64,000 nt of DNA from Isoetes taiwanensis (lineage: Eukaryota > Streptophyta > Lycopodiopsida > Isoetales > Isoetaceae). The position numbers and the translations under genes were made by a program. Of the stretch, positions 11,658 to 21,337 are shown one piece after another; position 1 is the stretch's first letter; each line of letters opens with the position of its first letter. Under the pieces are notes generated by a model. The model was not told the origin of the DNA. It saw only the letters and a list, made by a program, of their open reading frames with translations, and ran no database searches. Where the stretch lies: positions 32,097,166-32,161,165 of the forward strand of contig JAJEKV010000003.1 of assembly GCA_021234155.1 (NCBI GenBank), given 5' to 3'.

Positions 11658-12335
11658 GAAGAAGAGCAAGCTTATATTAAGAAATCCAGAAGTGGCGAAT
11701 TAATACTGTAGGACAGCAGTTCATGTTGTCTCTTGAATTGAGATGGGTTTCGTATCGTAAATATACTCCAGGATTCTAAGCTTTAAATTTCTCATCATTA
11801 TCTGCTCAGTTATAGACCTGGTGGAGCTAAAACGTATGGGGATTTTATCTGTGGCAGTGGCTCAGTTATAGACCTGGTGGAGCTAAAACGTATGGGATTT
11901 GATAGAAAGCTACTAGAAACCGCCAAGGGACTAAGAATATAATTATTATAGCGTACATTTGAAGTAATATTAATACTGAATTAACTTAATTAACATTTGA
12001 ATACTTAATTAACTTCAAATGTACATTTGAATTAATTAAGCTGAAGAAGAGCAAGCTTATATTAAGAAATTCAGCATTGAGTGGCGAATTAATACTGTAC
12101 AGCAGTTCATGTTGTCTCTTGAATCACATGGGTTTCGTATCGTACGTAAATATACTCCAGGATTCTAAGCTTTAAATTTCTCATCATTCTCTGTCTGTTA
12201 AAAAGTATAGACATCCAAAAACAATTGCACAACTCTAATAGACCTGGTGGCTGGTGGAGCTAAAACGTATGCGGATTTGATAGAAAGCTACTGGCAACCG
12301 CCAAGGGACTAAGAATATAATTATTGTAGCGTACA
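11658..12335. repeat. Tandem duplication upstream of the HSPA12-like gene
   Basis: About 300 bp just upstream of the Hsp70-like start are present twice. A block beginning gaagaagagcaagcttat occurs at 11658 and 12044, and continues through ggattctaagctttaaattt (11772 and 12158), the gacctggtggagctaaaacg block, and ccgccaagggactaagaata (11921 and 12297). A shorter copy of the gacctggtgg block is also repeated inside the first unit (11814 and 11873). Copies differ by small indels, so the duplication is not brand new. An AT-rich linker (11955-12043) contains palindromic ttaattaa runs. The unit contains the presumed promoter of the Hsp70-like gene, so a partial promoter duplication is likely. Confidence 0.8.
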
Positions 12336-12662
12336 CTTCAGTCTAATACTTATCTGTGTACGAAAATATTATAAGTTATTGTAGCGAAATTCTAACCACC
12401 CTGGAATTTCACCCCTAAACACCCTTTTTTTTACAAACTATAATTTTCTATTCATTGTCTGGTGATTGTGAGATGATTTACACAGCAATTTACATAGCAG
12501 AATTTCTGATACAAACATCAAGATCAAGATCAATTTAGCAGAAGATCAAGTTCTGATCAAAAAACATCAAGATGCATCTCTTCCTCCTCCTGCTTCCTTG
12601 ACCAGATCAAGATCTAGAGGGATAAATTCCTCCTTATCATCAGAAACCTGCTGCTCATGGAA
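12336..12662. other. No gene seen; AT-rich with 'gatcaagat' repeats
   Basis: Between the duplicated block and the partial gene at 12663. It contains several copies of atcaagatc-like short repeats (12518-12610). It would correspond to the 3' untranslated region of the truncated minus-strand gene. Confidence 0.35.
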
Positions 12663-12862
12663 TCAGGAACTGTCCTCTATTTCTTGAGCGAAGTTCTCAA
12701 GTTCTGGTCCTTGAAACTCACTGATAAGCTTATCAAGATTAGAAAAACCGTCATCCGAGGCATCAGCAGCATGCATGCCCAATTCTTGCGTAATATTTAG
12801 GCCAAAGGATGGCTCTGGAATATCTCTTCCACTTTCTAAGCAGTCCATGCTAAATAAACAGA
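12663..12862 (-). pseudogene. 3' end of an unknown acidic protein gene, cut off by a 168-bp repeat
   Basis: Minus strand, ending at TGA 12663-12665. The last 62 residues read SMDCLESGRDIPEPSFGLN, then ITQELGMHAADASDDGFSNL, then DKLISEFQGPELENFAQEIE and DSS. The composition (acidic, Ser/Asp/Leu) resembles a transcription-factor activation tail, but no family is recognised. Reading upstream, coding sequence runs straight into the 168-bp repeat at 12863, whose translation is unrelated. The open frame that continues through the repeat to an ATG at 12926 is accidental. The rest of the gene is not seen in this window. Confidence 0.4.
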
Positions 12863-13030
12863 AATGCCATGGTTCTATTGCGATAGCAATAGAACCAACA
12901 TTCTTTGGATGGGGACACCTATTCATGTTAGCTCTATTTATAGCCTCATTATGCTATGGCAGGTTATCGGCATTCTCTTGAGCTCCTACCTTGGTTGCTC
13001 CATCTTCTCTTGCCTTCTAGTGTCCCATCC
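12863..13030. repeat. 168-bp repeat, copy 1 (starts with a perfect hairpin)
   Basis: Identical to 19182-19349 apart from one base (A here, G there, in the ggggac-cc block). At its left end is a perfect inverted repeat, GGTTCTATTGC then GATA then GCAATAGAACC (12871-12896). A TATA-like ctctatttatagcc follows. Flanks of the two copies do not match and give no obvious target-site duplication. It could be a very small LTR (TRIM-type) or another short mobile repeat. Copy 1 interrupts the minus-strand gene at 12663-12862. Confidence 0.9.
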
Positions 13031-15404
13031 TATCTACCTACTTCCTACTTAGTTTTTTGTTGTTGTAGATTACAGTCTTTGCCTTCTTGTGTGACGGATT
13101 GGTTTTGATCTTGTATTTGTGAAATGTTTGGGTTGTGAAATAATTTGCTATGGCAGCAATTTTGATCCATGGATGCCTGGGGCTTGGAGGTTTTACCAGT
13201 GCATTTGTAGAAGCTCAGCTGTATGTATGAATTTGACAAGATTCCTTCAAGTTCTTCTTCCATATATTGTGTTTTTCGTGATGTATGATTCTTGGGTTCG
13301 ATGGTCGGTTTGATTTGACGCAGGCTTGCCTTTCCCCTGTCTGGACATCTTATATTTTGATGTGTATGGCAGGGCTGTATTTGTGTATTTGGCAGGGCAA
13401 TATCCACATCCTGTTGGACTGTTATCTTTAATCGATGGACTTGGCAGCGTTGTTCGACTCCATTTTTTCTTCTTCCCAATTGCAGATTCAATTAGATTAT
13501 CCACTGCTGTGGATATTCAAAGAGGCCTTGTTTCTCGTTGGCTCAAATAGTGGGTTGTGGCTGGTATTCAAATGATAGTTTTAGGTACATCAGACCCATC
13601 AGAAGTTGCTGGAGGTGGAGAGCTCCTAACTAAGGATGTCCCTCCTATTGCTGTCGGTTCATCTCCATTACACTGGAGATTCAATGAACCGCCTTTTGTT
13701 GCTGTCGATCCATCTCCACGACTGTGAATGTAAGCTCTGGCTATGGCCGACATCAAACCCTTTGCTACAGATACCTATAGATTTCCGAGGTAAACGGGTC
13801 TACAAAGCGATCTGATGTGGCTCTGGCGTTCTTTCTCATTTACAAAGGCAACAACAAGGGTTTAGGCAACGGCATGGGTTATGGCAAACGGCAAGGATTT
13901 GGTCGCTGCTGGCTGGGTCTCCAAGTGCATTTTGGATTTGCTCTGTACAACCATTTTGGCATCAGGATATCAGCTTAACCTTTCTAAAGTTGCTTCTAAT
14001 CTGCGATATCTCAGCCGGAGGTAATTTGTTGGATTTCGTCTGTTCACAGTTATATGTGTCCATTATAGATTAAACTAGCCTAATCAAACAAGTCTTCTAG
14101 TCGTATGTTTGGAGCTGGTATATAGCCAGAAGTATCCTTGTGTGTCTATGATACAAAGAGCTTCAATTAGTTTTGCAGGAGTGATGGGAAGCCACATTTT
14201 TGAAGCTGCGATTCTCTTATTTGTCTTGTTATCAAAGACATGTTTGGCAGGCTTGATATTCTAGTTCCTGGTTTCAACATCATGTCTACATCAGAAATTT
14301 GATGGCCAGATTGTTGCTCATGAATGGAGTAATTTTTGCAGTTTGTCCACGACTTACCTTTTTAATAGTTTTTGAAGGCTGTGAGTTTCTTATATGTTTT
14401 CAGCATTTCAATTGTTGCCTTTGGCATCACAATCTGGCCTTGCCAAGCATGGTCCATCACTTTGAGGACCCCTTGCCTTCATTGCTGCAATCAACAAAGC
14501 AAGAACCTGCACGAGTTTCGTTTCCAGATATTTATTTCTGAATATCTTTGTTTTACTTGTGGCTTGTGGTACATTATTTATTTAAGATGTATTATTAAGC
14601 TAGCAGTGTTTTGGTTGTGGAAGCTGAGAGGCAGTCACAATTTTATTGTTAGTTTATTGTCACTATCAGCTCTTTCTAAGCCACAGTTTAGACATGATAT
14701 TTTCAGGCTTTCCACATCATGGTTGTGAGACATTTCACATTAAGACATTTTACCAAAAGCTTTCCAAGATTTCTGCCTCTATTTAGAATACATCTTTCAC
14801 AACCAGATTTTGCGTCAGATCGTTGTGGCATATGATTAACATTGTGACAGATTCCTATGGTATGTGATTAACTTTGTAACATGTTTCTTGATTGTAATTG
14901 CAGCTGATGTGCAGGTGCAGCTATTAGATAGTCAAGTTCGATCTTTTTCTAGTTCCTTTTTGCTGTAAGCAGCGTTAGCCAATTGACATGGCCAAGTGAC
15001 ATGGCGATCCTGTTCAAATTCGTTTTGGAGCAACAGGGCTATATACCTTTCTCACGATTGTGCCAATTTCTTCTATAACTCCAGATTTCTATTTTCTATT
15101 TAGAACATGAGATGGTATTAGTTTATTTCTATTCTTCTAGGTTGGGCCTTTCTAGTACAGACAACCGGTGGTTGTTTCTAATAATTCACTTTTGGTTATG
15201 CCTTCTTTACACCGGATTGAAGCTGAAAATATTACGTTTGTTGGTATCATCTTCATCTCTTTCAAAATTTCTAGCTAATTGATTCAGTTCCCATTTGGAT
15301 TATCGTCTAGGGGCAGAATTGTCCAGGGGCTTCTGCCCGCCTTGCCATTCCATTCCATCCTAGTCTCTCCTTTGATGTTTATTTTTTCAAATTTTTCAAA
15401 TAAG

Positions 15405-15500
15405 GTGCAGGTTCGTTGGTTGACTTGGTGGTTGGATCATAGGTCTATTTTGTGAATGGATAAGGATTCGAGTCTCATTGACTATAAAATAGCATTTTCT
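15405..15500 (+). repeat. Possible tRNA-derived SINE remnant (pol III A and B boxes)
   Basis: tgacttggtggttgg (15421-15435) resembles a pol III A box. ggattcgagtctc (15464-15476) resembles a B box, 43 nt further on, which is about the spacing found in tRNA genes. No full cloverleaf can be drawn and no poly-A or T tail was identified. Chance similarity is possible. Confidence 0.3.
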
Positions 15501-15600
15501 TATTGATTTAGAAACTGTCAATCTAGCAATTTGTCACACTTACTGAATCGTCTCCTCATGGCATGATTTATCCTGTTTGTTCTTATCCTTTGCGTACGTT

Positions 15601-15735
15601 TGGTAACGTTTTCCTAACCTTGTATACCTCTTAATTGCATTTGATTGGTAACGTTTTCCTAACCTTGTATACCTCTTAATTGCATTTGATTGATAGCGTT
15701 TTCCTAACCTTGTATACCTCTTAATTGCATTTGTT
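15601..15735. repeat. Tandem repeat, three copies of a 45-bp unit
   Basis: Units start at 15601, 15646 and 15691. Each reads tggtaacgttttcctaacc then ttgtatacctcttaattgc. The third has two changes at its start (tgatagcg) and a different last few bases. Near identity implies recent expansion. Confidence 0.95.
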
Positions 15736-16859
15736 GGCTTTTCCTTATGATAGGGTTGAGTTTTTCTAGATTTTGTGCAATTGACATCATATTGCGTGAT
15801 TATGCATGAGCATTTATTCTTGTCATCATAACGCAGTTGAGTTTTTGTGGGCTTTAATTTGAATGAGTTGCATGGACTTTATTGCTTATAGTTTCTCATA
15901 ATATCAAATAATGGCATTACTTCTATTAGAGCTTGTGGTAGGGCTTGCGTCGTGTGGCTTTGCATGGCTGTCAAACTAGTTAAGGTTCCCATTATCTTAC
16001 TACCCTAGTTTACATGGTTTCAACATTTGCTACTACCGTCATGTTGTGGTTTCTTGTTACCTTGGATACTGCATTATCCGGTTCGTGTTTCTCATTAGAT
16101 GGTAGGTCTTGCATCATGTGGCTTCGTACGAGCCATTAGATTAGTTGTGGTTTCTCATTATCCTGATGCATTATGTTACCTAGTTTTTCAGTTTGTTTTG
16201 CCACTGTTAGACTGTGTTCACAGAGAAATTTCGTGGTGATGTCACGTTTTACACTTTATGTTGCTAACATCATTTGGCAGGCTTTTTTACTATTTCTTTG
16301 GTTGGATTCTACATTACTAACACTCTCTCCTTTTGTGAATGCAGTCTCGCATGTTGCATGAGCATAAATGTGTTTGGTTGGTATTTTTGCCTGCCATAAT
16401 CCTTGTTTGCTAGTTCTGCTCCTATATTTTACGTGACGTGATATCATTTGTCTATAGATGCTGCTCGCATGAATTAGATGCATACATTTCGTTTATTTGG
16501 TTAGCCACTAGGCCAAGAAAGATCTCTTCCCATAGGCATTTATTTCCTCGTAATCCATTTATTCTGTTTATTTGAGGCATTTTGATCAAGATGCTAAGAA
16601 ATGAGTGTTTTTATGCATTCTCTTTAGGTTTGTATTACACATGTTCATGCAGGGTAGGTTTTACACAGCGTCATTGTTACTTTGCAAGCTACTTGCATTT
16701 CTTTTTATGTGTGGGTGTTGGGTCAGTCATAGTTCCGTTCGGTCCATTTTTAGGGCTTCTACTTGAATTCATTTGTCCATTCCTTGAGGTTCTACATGGT
16801 AGATGCTACTGATGTATAGCATATGATTTTTTCCTTGGTTGCATTTTTCGCCATCTGTT

Positions 16860-19140
16860 TTATATAGTGCCAGTTTCTTCCTTGCTCGGTCATTCGTCAT
16901 TTCCTTTGTTCCATGCCATGTCTTGGACATGGTTGCTTCTACCTGTTGGTCTAGCATGGCTAGTCCTTTTGGTTCCTTCTATTTACTTTGCGGCTTCATT
17001 CCTCTTGAGTTCCTCCACTTTGGTTCCTTCTATTTACTTTGCTGCTTCATTTCTCTTGATTCCCTCCACTGACTTTAGGTAGTTTATCAATCTTTACTAT
17101 GATCTTCCATTTGATCAATCTGTACATTGGTTCCATGTCTTATTGTTGTCTACTTGCTCCGTTGGACACAATGTTTTGTGCTTGTTCCATTTGTCCTTCT
17201 GAAGTGTTTACATCTTTTTCTTCTTTCACTTTCTGTTTAGACGGTCATTGGGCCCATTGGGTTTGCTTTGGTTCTTGTTTTTCCCATTTATTCTATTCTG
17301 CTCAGTTCCACTCTTGCTCCTATTCTTCCTGCTGGGTTTATTACGTTCTTTTTGCTATATGCTTCTCATATTTATAGTAGCTCTAGTTGATTTCAATTCG
17401 GTTGTGCTTACTTTCACTTTCTATTCTAGATTTTCCTTATGCTTCTATTATATAATTCCACATTGCCTACTAGAGATTATTCCTCACAATATAACTCGAC
17501 AGGCTATGCATGGCTATACGTTTATTTATTTTGCTTATAGAACCAATCCATGATCAAGTGATCAAGCTTGAGGTGATGTTACGTTCGACGTTTCTACTGC
17601 TTCCATACCATATAATTGGGGCTTACGTATATTTGTTCTCTTGAGATCTTTTCGTCGTGTTGCTTCATCTTGCTCTCTACTTGTTACCACTGGTTAGTTA
17701 TTCTCCTCTCTTCGTCTTTTTGCTTCATAAGTTTCACCTACTATGACCATTGCCTCATTCATTGTTCATTATCATGTTTGTTCTTGCTTAAGTCATCCTT
17801 TGCACCTCCGATTAACCTCTTAAATTGTCTCAGTTTCTCCGTTCTCCTGATTTTGTCTATATCCTTTGTTTGTCCATTTTACCACTTGATTCGCCCTCGT
17901 TTCTCAAATTATTCGATTTTTACTCCTTTTCTCTTTCAATTCTTTCTCATCATCTACTTATTTCCTGCAACTTCTTCTACTTCTTTACTTGCATGTATGG
18001 TGATCACCGTAATTTGTTTTATCTGATCCGTTGTCACTTATCTTCTTTTCTTAATTTGTTAATTTCTCTTTGCAATTTCTTTTGCTCATTCTATTTATCT
18101 TAACTATTCAGGTTTCTATTTTGTCCCAGTTATGTCAAGAGATATTACATGTTTCATTTTATCCCATTGGGCCCCTTTGTAATTTGTTTTATCTGATTCG
18201 TTGTCAGTTATCTTCTTTTCTTGCTTTGTTAATTTGTCTTTGCAATTTCTTTTGCTCTATTTACCTCTAACTATTCAGGTTTCTATTTTATCCCAGTTGT
18301 ATCAAGAGATATCACATGTTCTATTTTATCCCATTGGGCCCCCTTTTTTGTCTCATTTTCTTCTTCAGTTTCCATTCACAATTTAATTATCTCTCTTGCT
18401 CTCTTTCTCTAAAGGTCCTTAGTCTCATTATTTCCTTCATCTTTTTCTTGTCTACTATCCGTAGTTATATTTGTTCTTTTAGCTCGCTTACTTCTGTTTG
18501 ACTTTTTAATCGTGGTATACTCACTCCTTCTGTCTCATTTGTGTCTTTGGTTCCACCTACCTTTGCCTTATTGCATTTCCTCTTATCACTTCTGTTGTTC
18601 GACCCTTTAGCATCGACTTTATTAAGTTACCTCATACCGTGTTAAAATTTCTCATACACATACCGTTCTTGTCCCAAGTGCACCTTGCTGTTGTCATATT
18701 TTGTTGATTTGGTCTGTTTTGTGCTTTCTTCATACCTTGAGTTGTCCCACGTATTCCAGTGTGCCGTATTTTGCCATTCTGTTTCTTTCAATCTGGTTTG
18801 TCTTTTTAACCTATGTCATCTCCTTCCCTTTCTTTTCTCAGTTGTCCATATTCTCTTCGCTCGTCCCAGTTTTAATTGAATAGGTCATTGTTCCATCTCT
18901 TCCCTTTGTTCGACTATCCTCTTTACCATGTTATCTCCTTTGCATAGTGTCTTTGAGCTATTCTCAAAGCGCGTTCTTTTGATACTTATGGGTTTACATT
19001 CTTTTGTCCCATTAGATTCTTTGTTTGTTTTTGTCCCATTGAGTTCATAATTAGCACGTTTCATTTACTCCATTAGTCTGACCCTCAAATTAACATGTTT
19101 TATTTCCTTTCATATTGATTGATGATGTTGAGATAGGTTC
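16860..19140. other. Pyrimidine-rich (C+T on plus strand) non-coding block
   Basis: About 2.3 kb in which the plus strand is dominated by T and C in runs such as ttcttttctt and ctctttctct, with few purines. Open frames here translate to Leu/Ser/Phe/Cys-rich products, as expected from composition, and are not genes. It contains tandem duplications, for example a 54-bp unit (ggttccttctatttactttg at 16970 and 17024). The minus strand is correspondingly purine-rich, the usual bias of LTR-retrotransposon sense strands, so a decayed or non-autonomous element read on the minus strand is one explanation. A long intron or satellite-like growth is another. Confidence 0.55.
18009..18345. repeat. Tandem duplication of a ~169-bp unit
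   Basis: Unit 1 (18009-18177) and unit 2 (18178-18345) both run from gtaatttgttttatctgat through ttatcttcttttctt, ttgcaatttcttttgctc, aactattcaggtttctattt and tatcccattgggcccc. The copies differ by several substitutions and small indels. It lies inside the pyrimidine-rich block. Confidence 0.9.
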
Positions 19141-19181
19141 CTCTTCTATCGGCTGATATGTGATCTAGGACCCATCCTAAG

Positions 19182-19349
19182 AATGCCATGGTTCTATTGC
19201 GATAGCAATAGAACCAACATTCTTTGGATGGGGACGCCTATTCATGTTAGCTCTATTTATAGCCTCATTATGCTATGGCAGGTTATCGGCATTCTCTTGA
19301 GCTCCTACCTTGGTTGCTCCATCTTCTCTTGCCTTCTAGTGTCCCATCC
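19182..19349. repeat. 168-bp repeat, copy 2 (starts with a perfect hairpin)
   Basis: Matches 12863-13030 at 167 of 168 bases, in the same orientation 6.3 kb away. The hairpin arms are at 19190-19200 and 19205-19215. The block cccatcc occurs both 11 bp before its start (19171-19177) and at its very end (19343-19349). Confidence 0.9.
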
Positions 19350-19530
19350 CACCCTCCCCTATGTGTTGATCTGGGATCATGCTGTGAACAGTTAGATGTT
19401 TGTTCAATTTTGGTATTTGTGATCTTTATCTCTTAGGTAGGATTGCAGCCTTTGACTAGCAGGATTTGATGTTCATGATGAGCATCTAGATTTGCATTAT
19501 GGGTTTTCTATTTATATATATATATATATA

Positions 19531-19712
19531 TTCTCGGCGTGGCATTGTAGCCTCCGAGGCAGCACCAGTTGGAATTGGTCGGCTGTCTATTTTGTATATT
19601 TTCTCAGCGTGGCATTTGATGGCCTCTGGGATACCTATCGGGAGTCTTGCCCCAAAGTGTTGGCTATTTGTTATTTATTTTCTCGGCGTGGCATTGTAGC
19701 CTCCGAGGTAGC
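19531..19712. repeat. Three spaced copies of 'ttctcggcgtggcattgtag'
   Basis: Copies at about 19531, 19598 (ttctcagcgtggcatttgatgg, most diverged) and 19679. Copies 1 and 3 continue through cctccgagg and an agcaYca-like sequence. A (TA)n microsatellite lies just before the first copy (19512-19530). Confidence 0.8.
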
Positions 19713-20840
19713 ATCATATGGATGTTCTTTCTAGTTCAGCGATGTTTCTTTTTGTTGGTTTTCTAGTCTCTATTCGAGTGGATGACTCATGGATATCCTT
19801 TCTACTTGGCTATATCATGAAAGTCCCTAAATCACTTACTAACATTTAATTGGGGAGCAATTTTGAGCTTGCATGTTTTTTCAGCTGGTCTCAATTGGCA
19901 CTTTTGTGATCGTTGTCATACTTTTTGAGAATTGTGTCGAGACGAGAACTCTCTGCTTGCATACATATGCTCCTCACAAACATGAATATGGGGTCGTGAC
20001 AATATTGTGCGAAGGGCTCTTGAAGGCCTATCGGTTGACATATAAAGAAGGTTGAGCTTTGCCACGGCCTTTGCTTTGGTTCAATATTTATAGCAGATGG
20101 ATTATACTTTTACCTTTTTATTATCATTTGATATGCTCTCGATGATTGTCTAGTTTCGGAGCATTTTTTAGATATTAATGGTTTTCAAATTCCTTACCCT
20201 AGTGGGAGGGGAGCCAATTTATAAATGATTTTCCAGAGAGCTCAATGAGAATACCACTTCACTTCTGATATGTGATCTAGGACCCATCCTAAGAATAGAT
20301 AAGAAAAGAAGGAAGTATGAAATGCATTTCAGTCATACTCTGCTGCTGCTACAAAACCTTTAGACTCCTAGCTAGTATTCCACGCGATCTATAGACATAA
20401 ATCAACAAAATCAGTAAAAAACTCAGCAGAAATCAACAAAAGAAGGTAAATATCATGACAAATAACCTGGAAGCGGGCTGAAATCGCGAAAACCTTCAAT
20501 GAACTCGCCATATCATTTGAAAAACCATATCAAAATGCCTCCAGAGCAAGAATGTACCAAGATTTGAAGAAAAACTTACCCCAGCCGAAAATGCACGAAA
20601 AAAACCAAGAAATGATGGCGCTAGCAAGCCAAAGGAACTACAGAACTATAAAAATGCCAAAAACAAGCACAAATCTAGCGAAAACTACCAGAAAATTGCA
20701 TGCAGCAACGCAGATTTGCGCTGCCGTAAGTCGAAAAGGGAGAAACTGATAGAAACAGAGTAATTTTCTTGTTTTTGCCACGTCAGTAACACGTCACTTT
20801 TGGCCGAAGAAATTCCAGGCTGGTTAGAATTTCGTCGGGA

Positions 20841-21012
20841 AATTTTCCTGACCTGGAAATTTCTCCTTGAAATTTCTGGCCTACGCCAGTGACCCGGCGC
20901 CGCCCGCCAGTCGCTGGCGGCCGCCAGGAAATTTCAGGGAGAAATTGGCGCCGCCAGGTCAGCTGGCGGCCGCCAGGAAATTTCAGGGAGAAATTTCCAG
21001 GTCAGGAAAATT
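20841..21012. repeat. 36-bp inverted repeat with GC-rich palindromic loop (foldback)
   Basis: The left arm (20841-20876, starts aattttcctgacctggaaat) is the reverse complement of the right arm (20977-21012, ends ccaggtcaggaaaatt) with one mismatch. The loop contains two direct copies of gctggcggccgccaggaaat (20913 and 20962), each with the palindrome ctggcggccgccag. The whole would fold into a long stem. A poly-A run (14-15 A) follows at about 21156. It may be the end of a foldback or MITE-type element or a hairpin RNA source; not resolved. Confidence 0.85.
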
Positions 21013-21303
21013 ACCCCTTCCATAATCCAATAATCTCCACGCCTCACAATAATCATCTCCCTCTTGGTTCGGGAAGTTTCCACAACCTTGTAACCTGCTG
21101 CTGAACAAATTTCAGATTTAGCTGTATATCTATCTAACTAAATATAAGATTACTAGAAAAAAAAAAAAAAATTGGAATTATCTATGATTTTCGGGTTGCT
21201 TTTTCCGGGGATGTTTTCCGGTGATGCGTCGAGCTTAGGAACGGAGGAACGGAGCGGTGGGCTTGGGGAAGGAAGTTTTGAAGCGGATGGAATCAGCGGG
21301 AGA

Positions 21304-21337
21304 CGGAGCGGCAGGTAGGACGGGGCCTGCCGCTCCG
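21304..21337. repeat. Perfect 12-bp hairpin, GC-rich
   Basis: CGGAGCGGCAGG (21304-21315) and CCTGCCGCTCCG (21326-21337) separated by 10 bases. It is followed by a run of T (21338-21343). In a plant this has no terminator meaning. The open frame crossing it (21257-21625) shows no known domain. Confidence 0.7.

Larger units (their letters stand above)
13031..16859. other. Non-coding stretch, T-rich, no gene seen
   Basis: Only short open frames without recognisable domains or codon-like continuity. It contains a weak hairpin (GGTTCATCTCCA with TGGAG-ATTCA-ATGAACC, 13659-13693), a possible tRNA-derived SINE remnant near 15421 and a 45-bp tandem array at 15601, both listed separately. The plus strand becomes increasingly T-rich to the right. 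Confidence 0.5.
19153..20296. repeat. Segment flanked by 32-bp perfect direct repeats
   Basis: The 32 bases beginning ctgatatgtgatctaggacc and ending catcctaagaat occur at 19153-19184 and again at 20265-20296. Copy 2 of the 168-bp repeat starts at the last bases of the first one. The 1.08 kb between them has no gene. This could be a segmental duplication, a repair-filled break or an insertion with an unusually long target duplication. Confidence 0.75.

Noticed and set aside
12864-13052. Frame MPWFYCDSNRTNIL, repeated at 19183
   Set aside because: Repeated only because the underlying 168-bp DNA is repeated; the frame continues differently in each place.
13045-13491. 148-codon minus frame
   Set aside because: Low-complexity Gln/Lys-rich translation of T-rich DNA, no domain.
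18009-18345. Regular repeats that could suggest a CRISPR array
   Set aside because: Only two long diverged units with no short-repeat/spacer pattern; same for 15601-15735, which has no spacers.
16860-18900. Many plus-strand frames of 60-136 codons rich in Leu/Phe/Ser/Cys that look like membrane proteins
   Set aside because: A product of the pyrimidine-rich composition and tandem repeats; no start context, no family.
12863-19349. Calling the 168-bp pair LTRs of a retrotransposon
   Set aside because: No TG...CA ends, no PBS or polypurine tract adjoining, and no matching 4-6 bp flanks; kept as repeats only.
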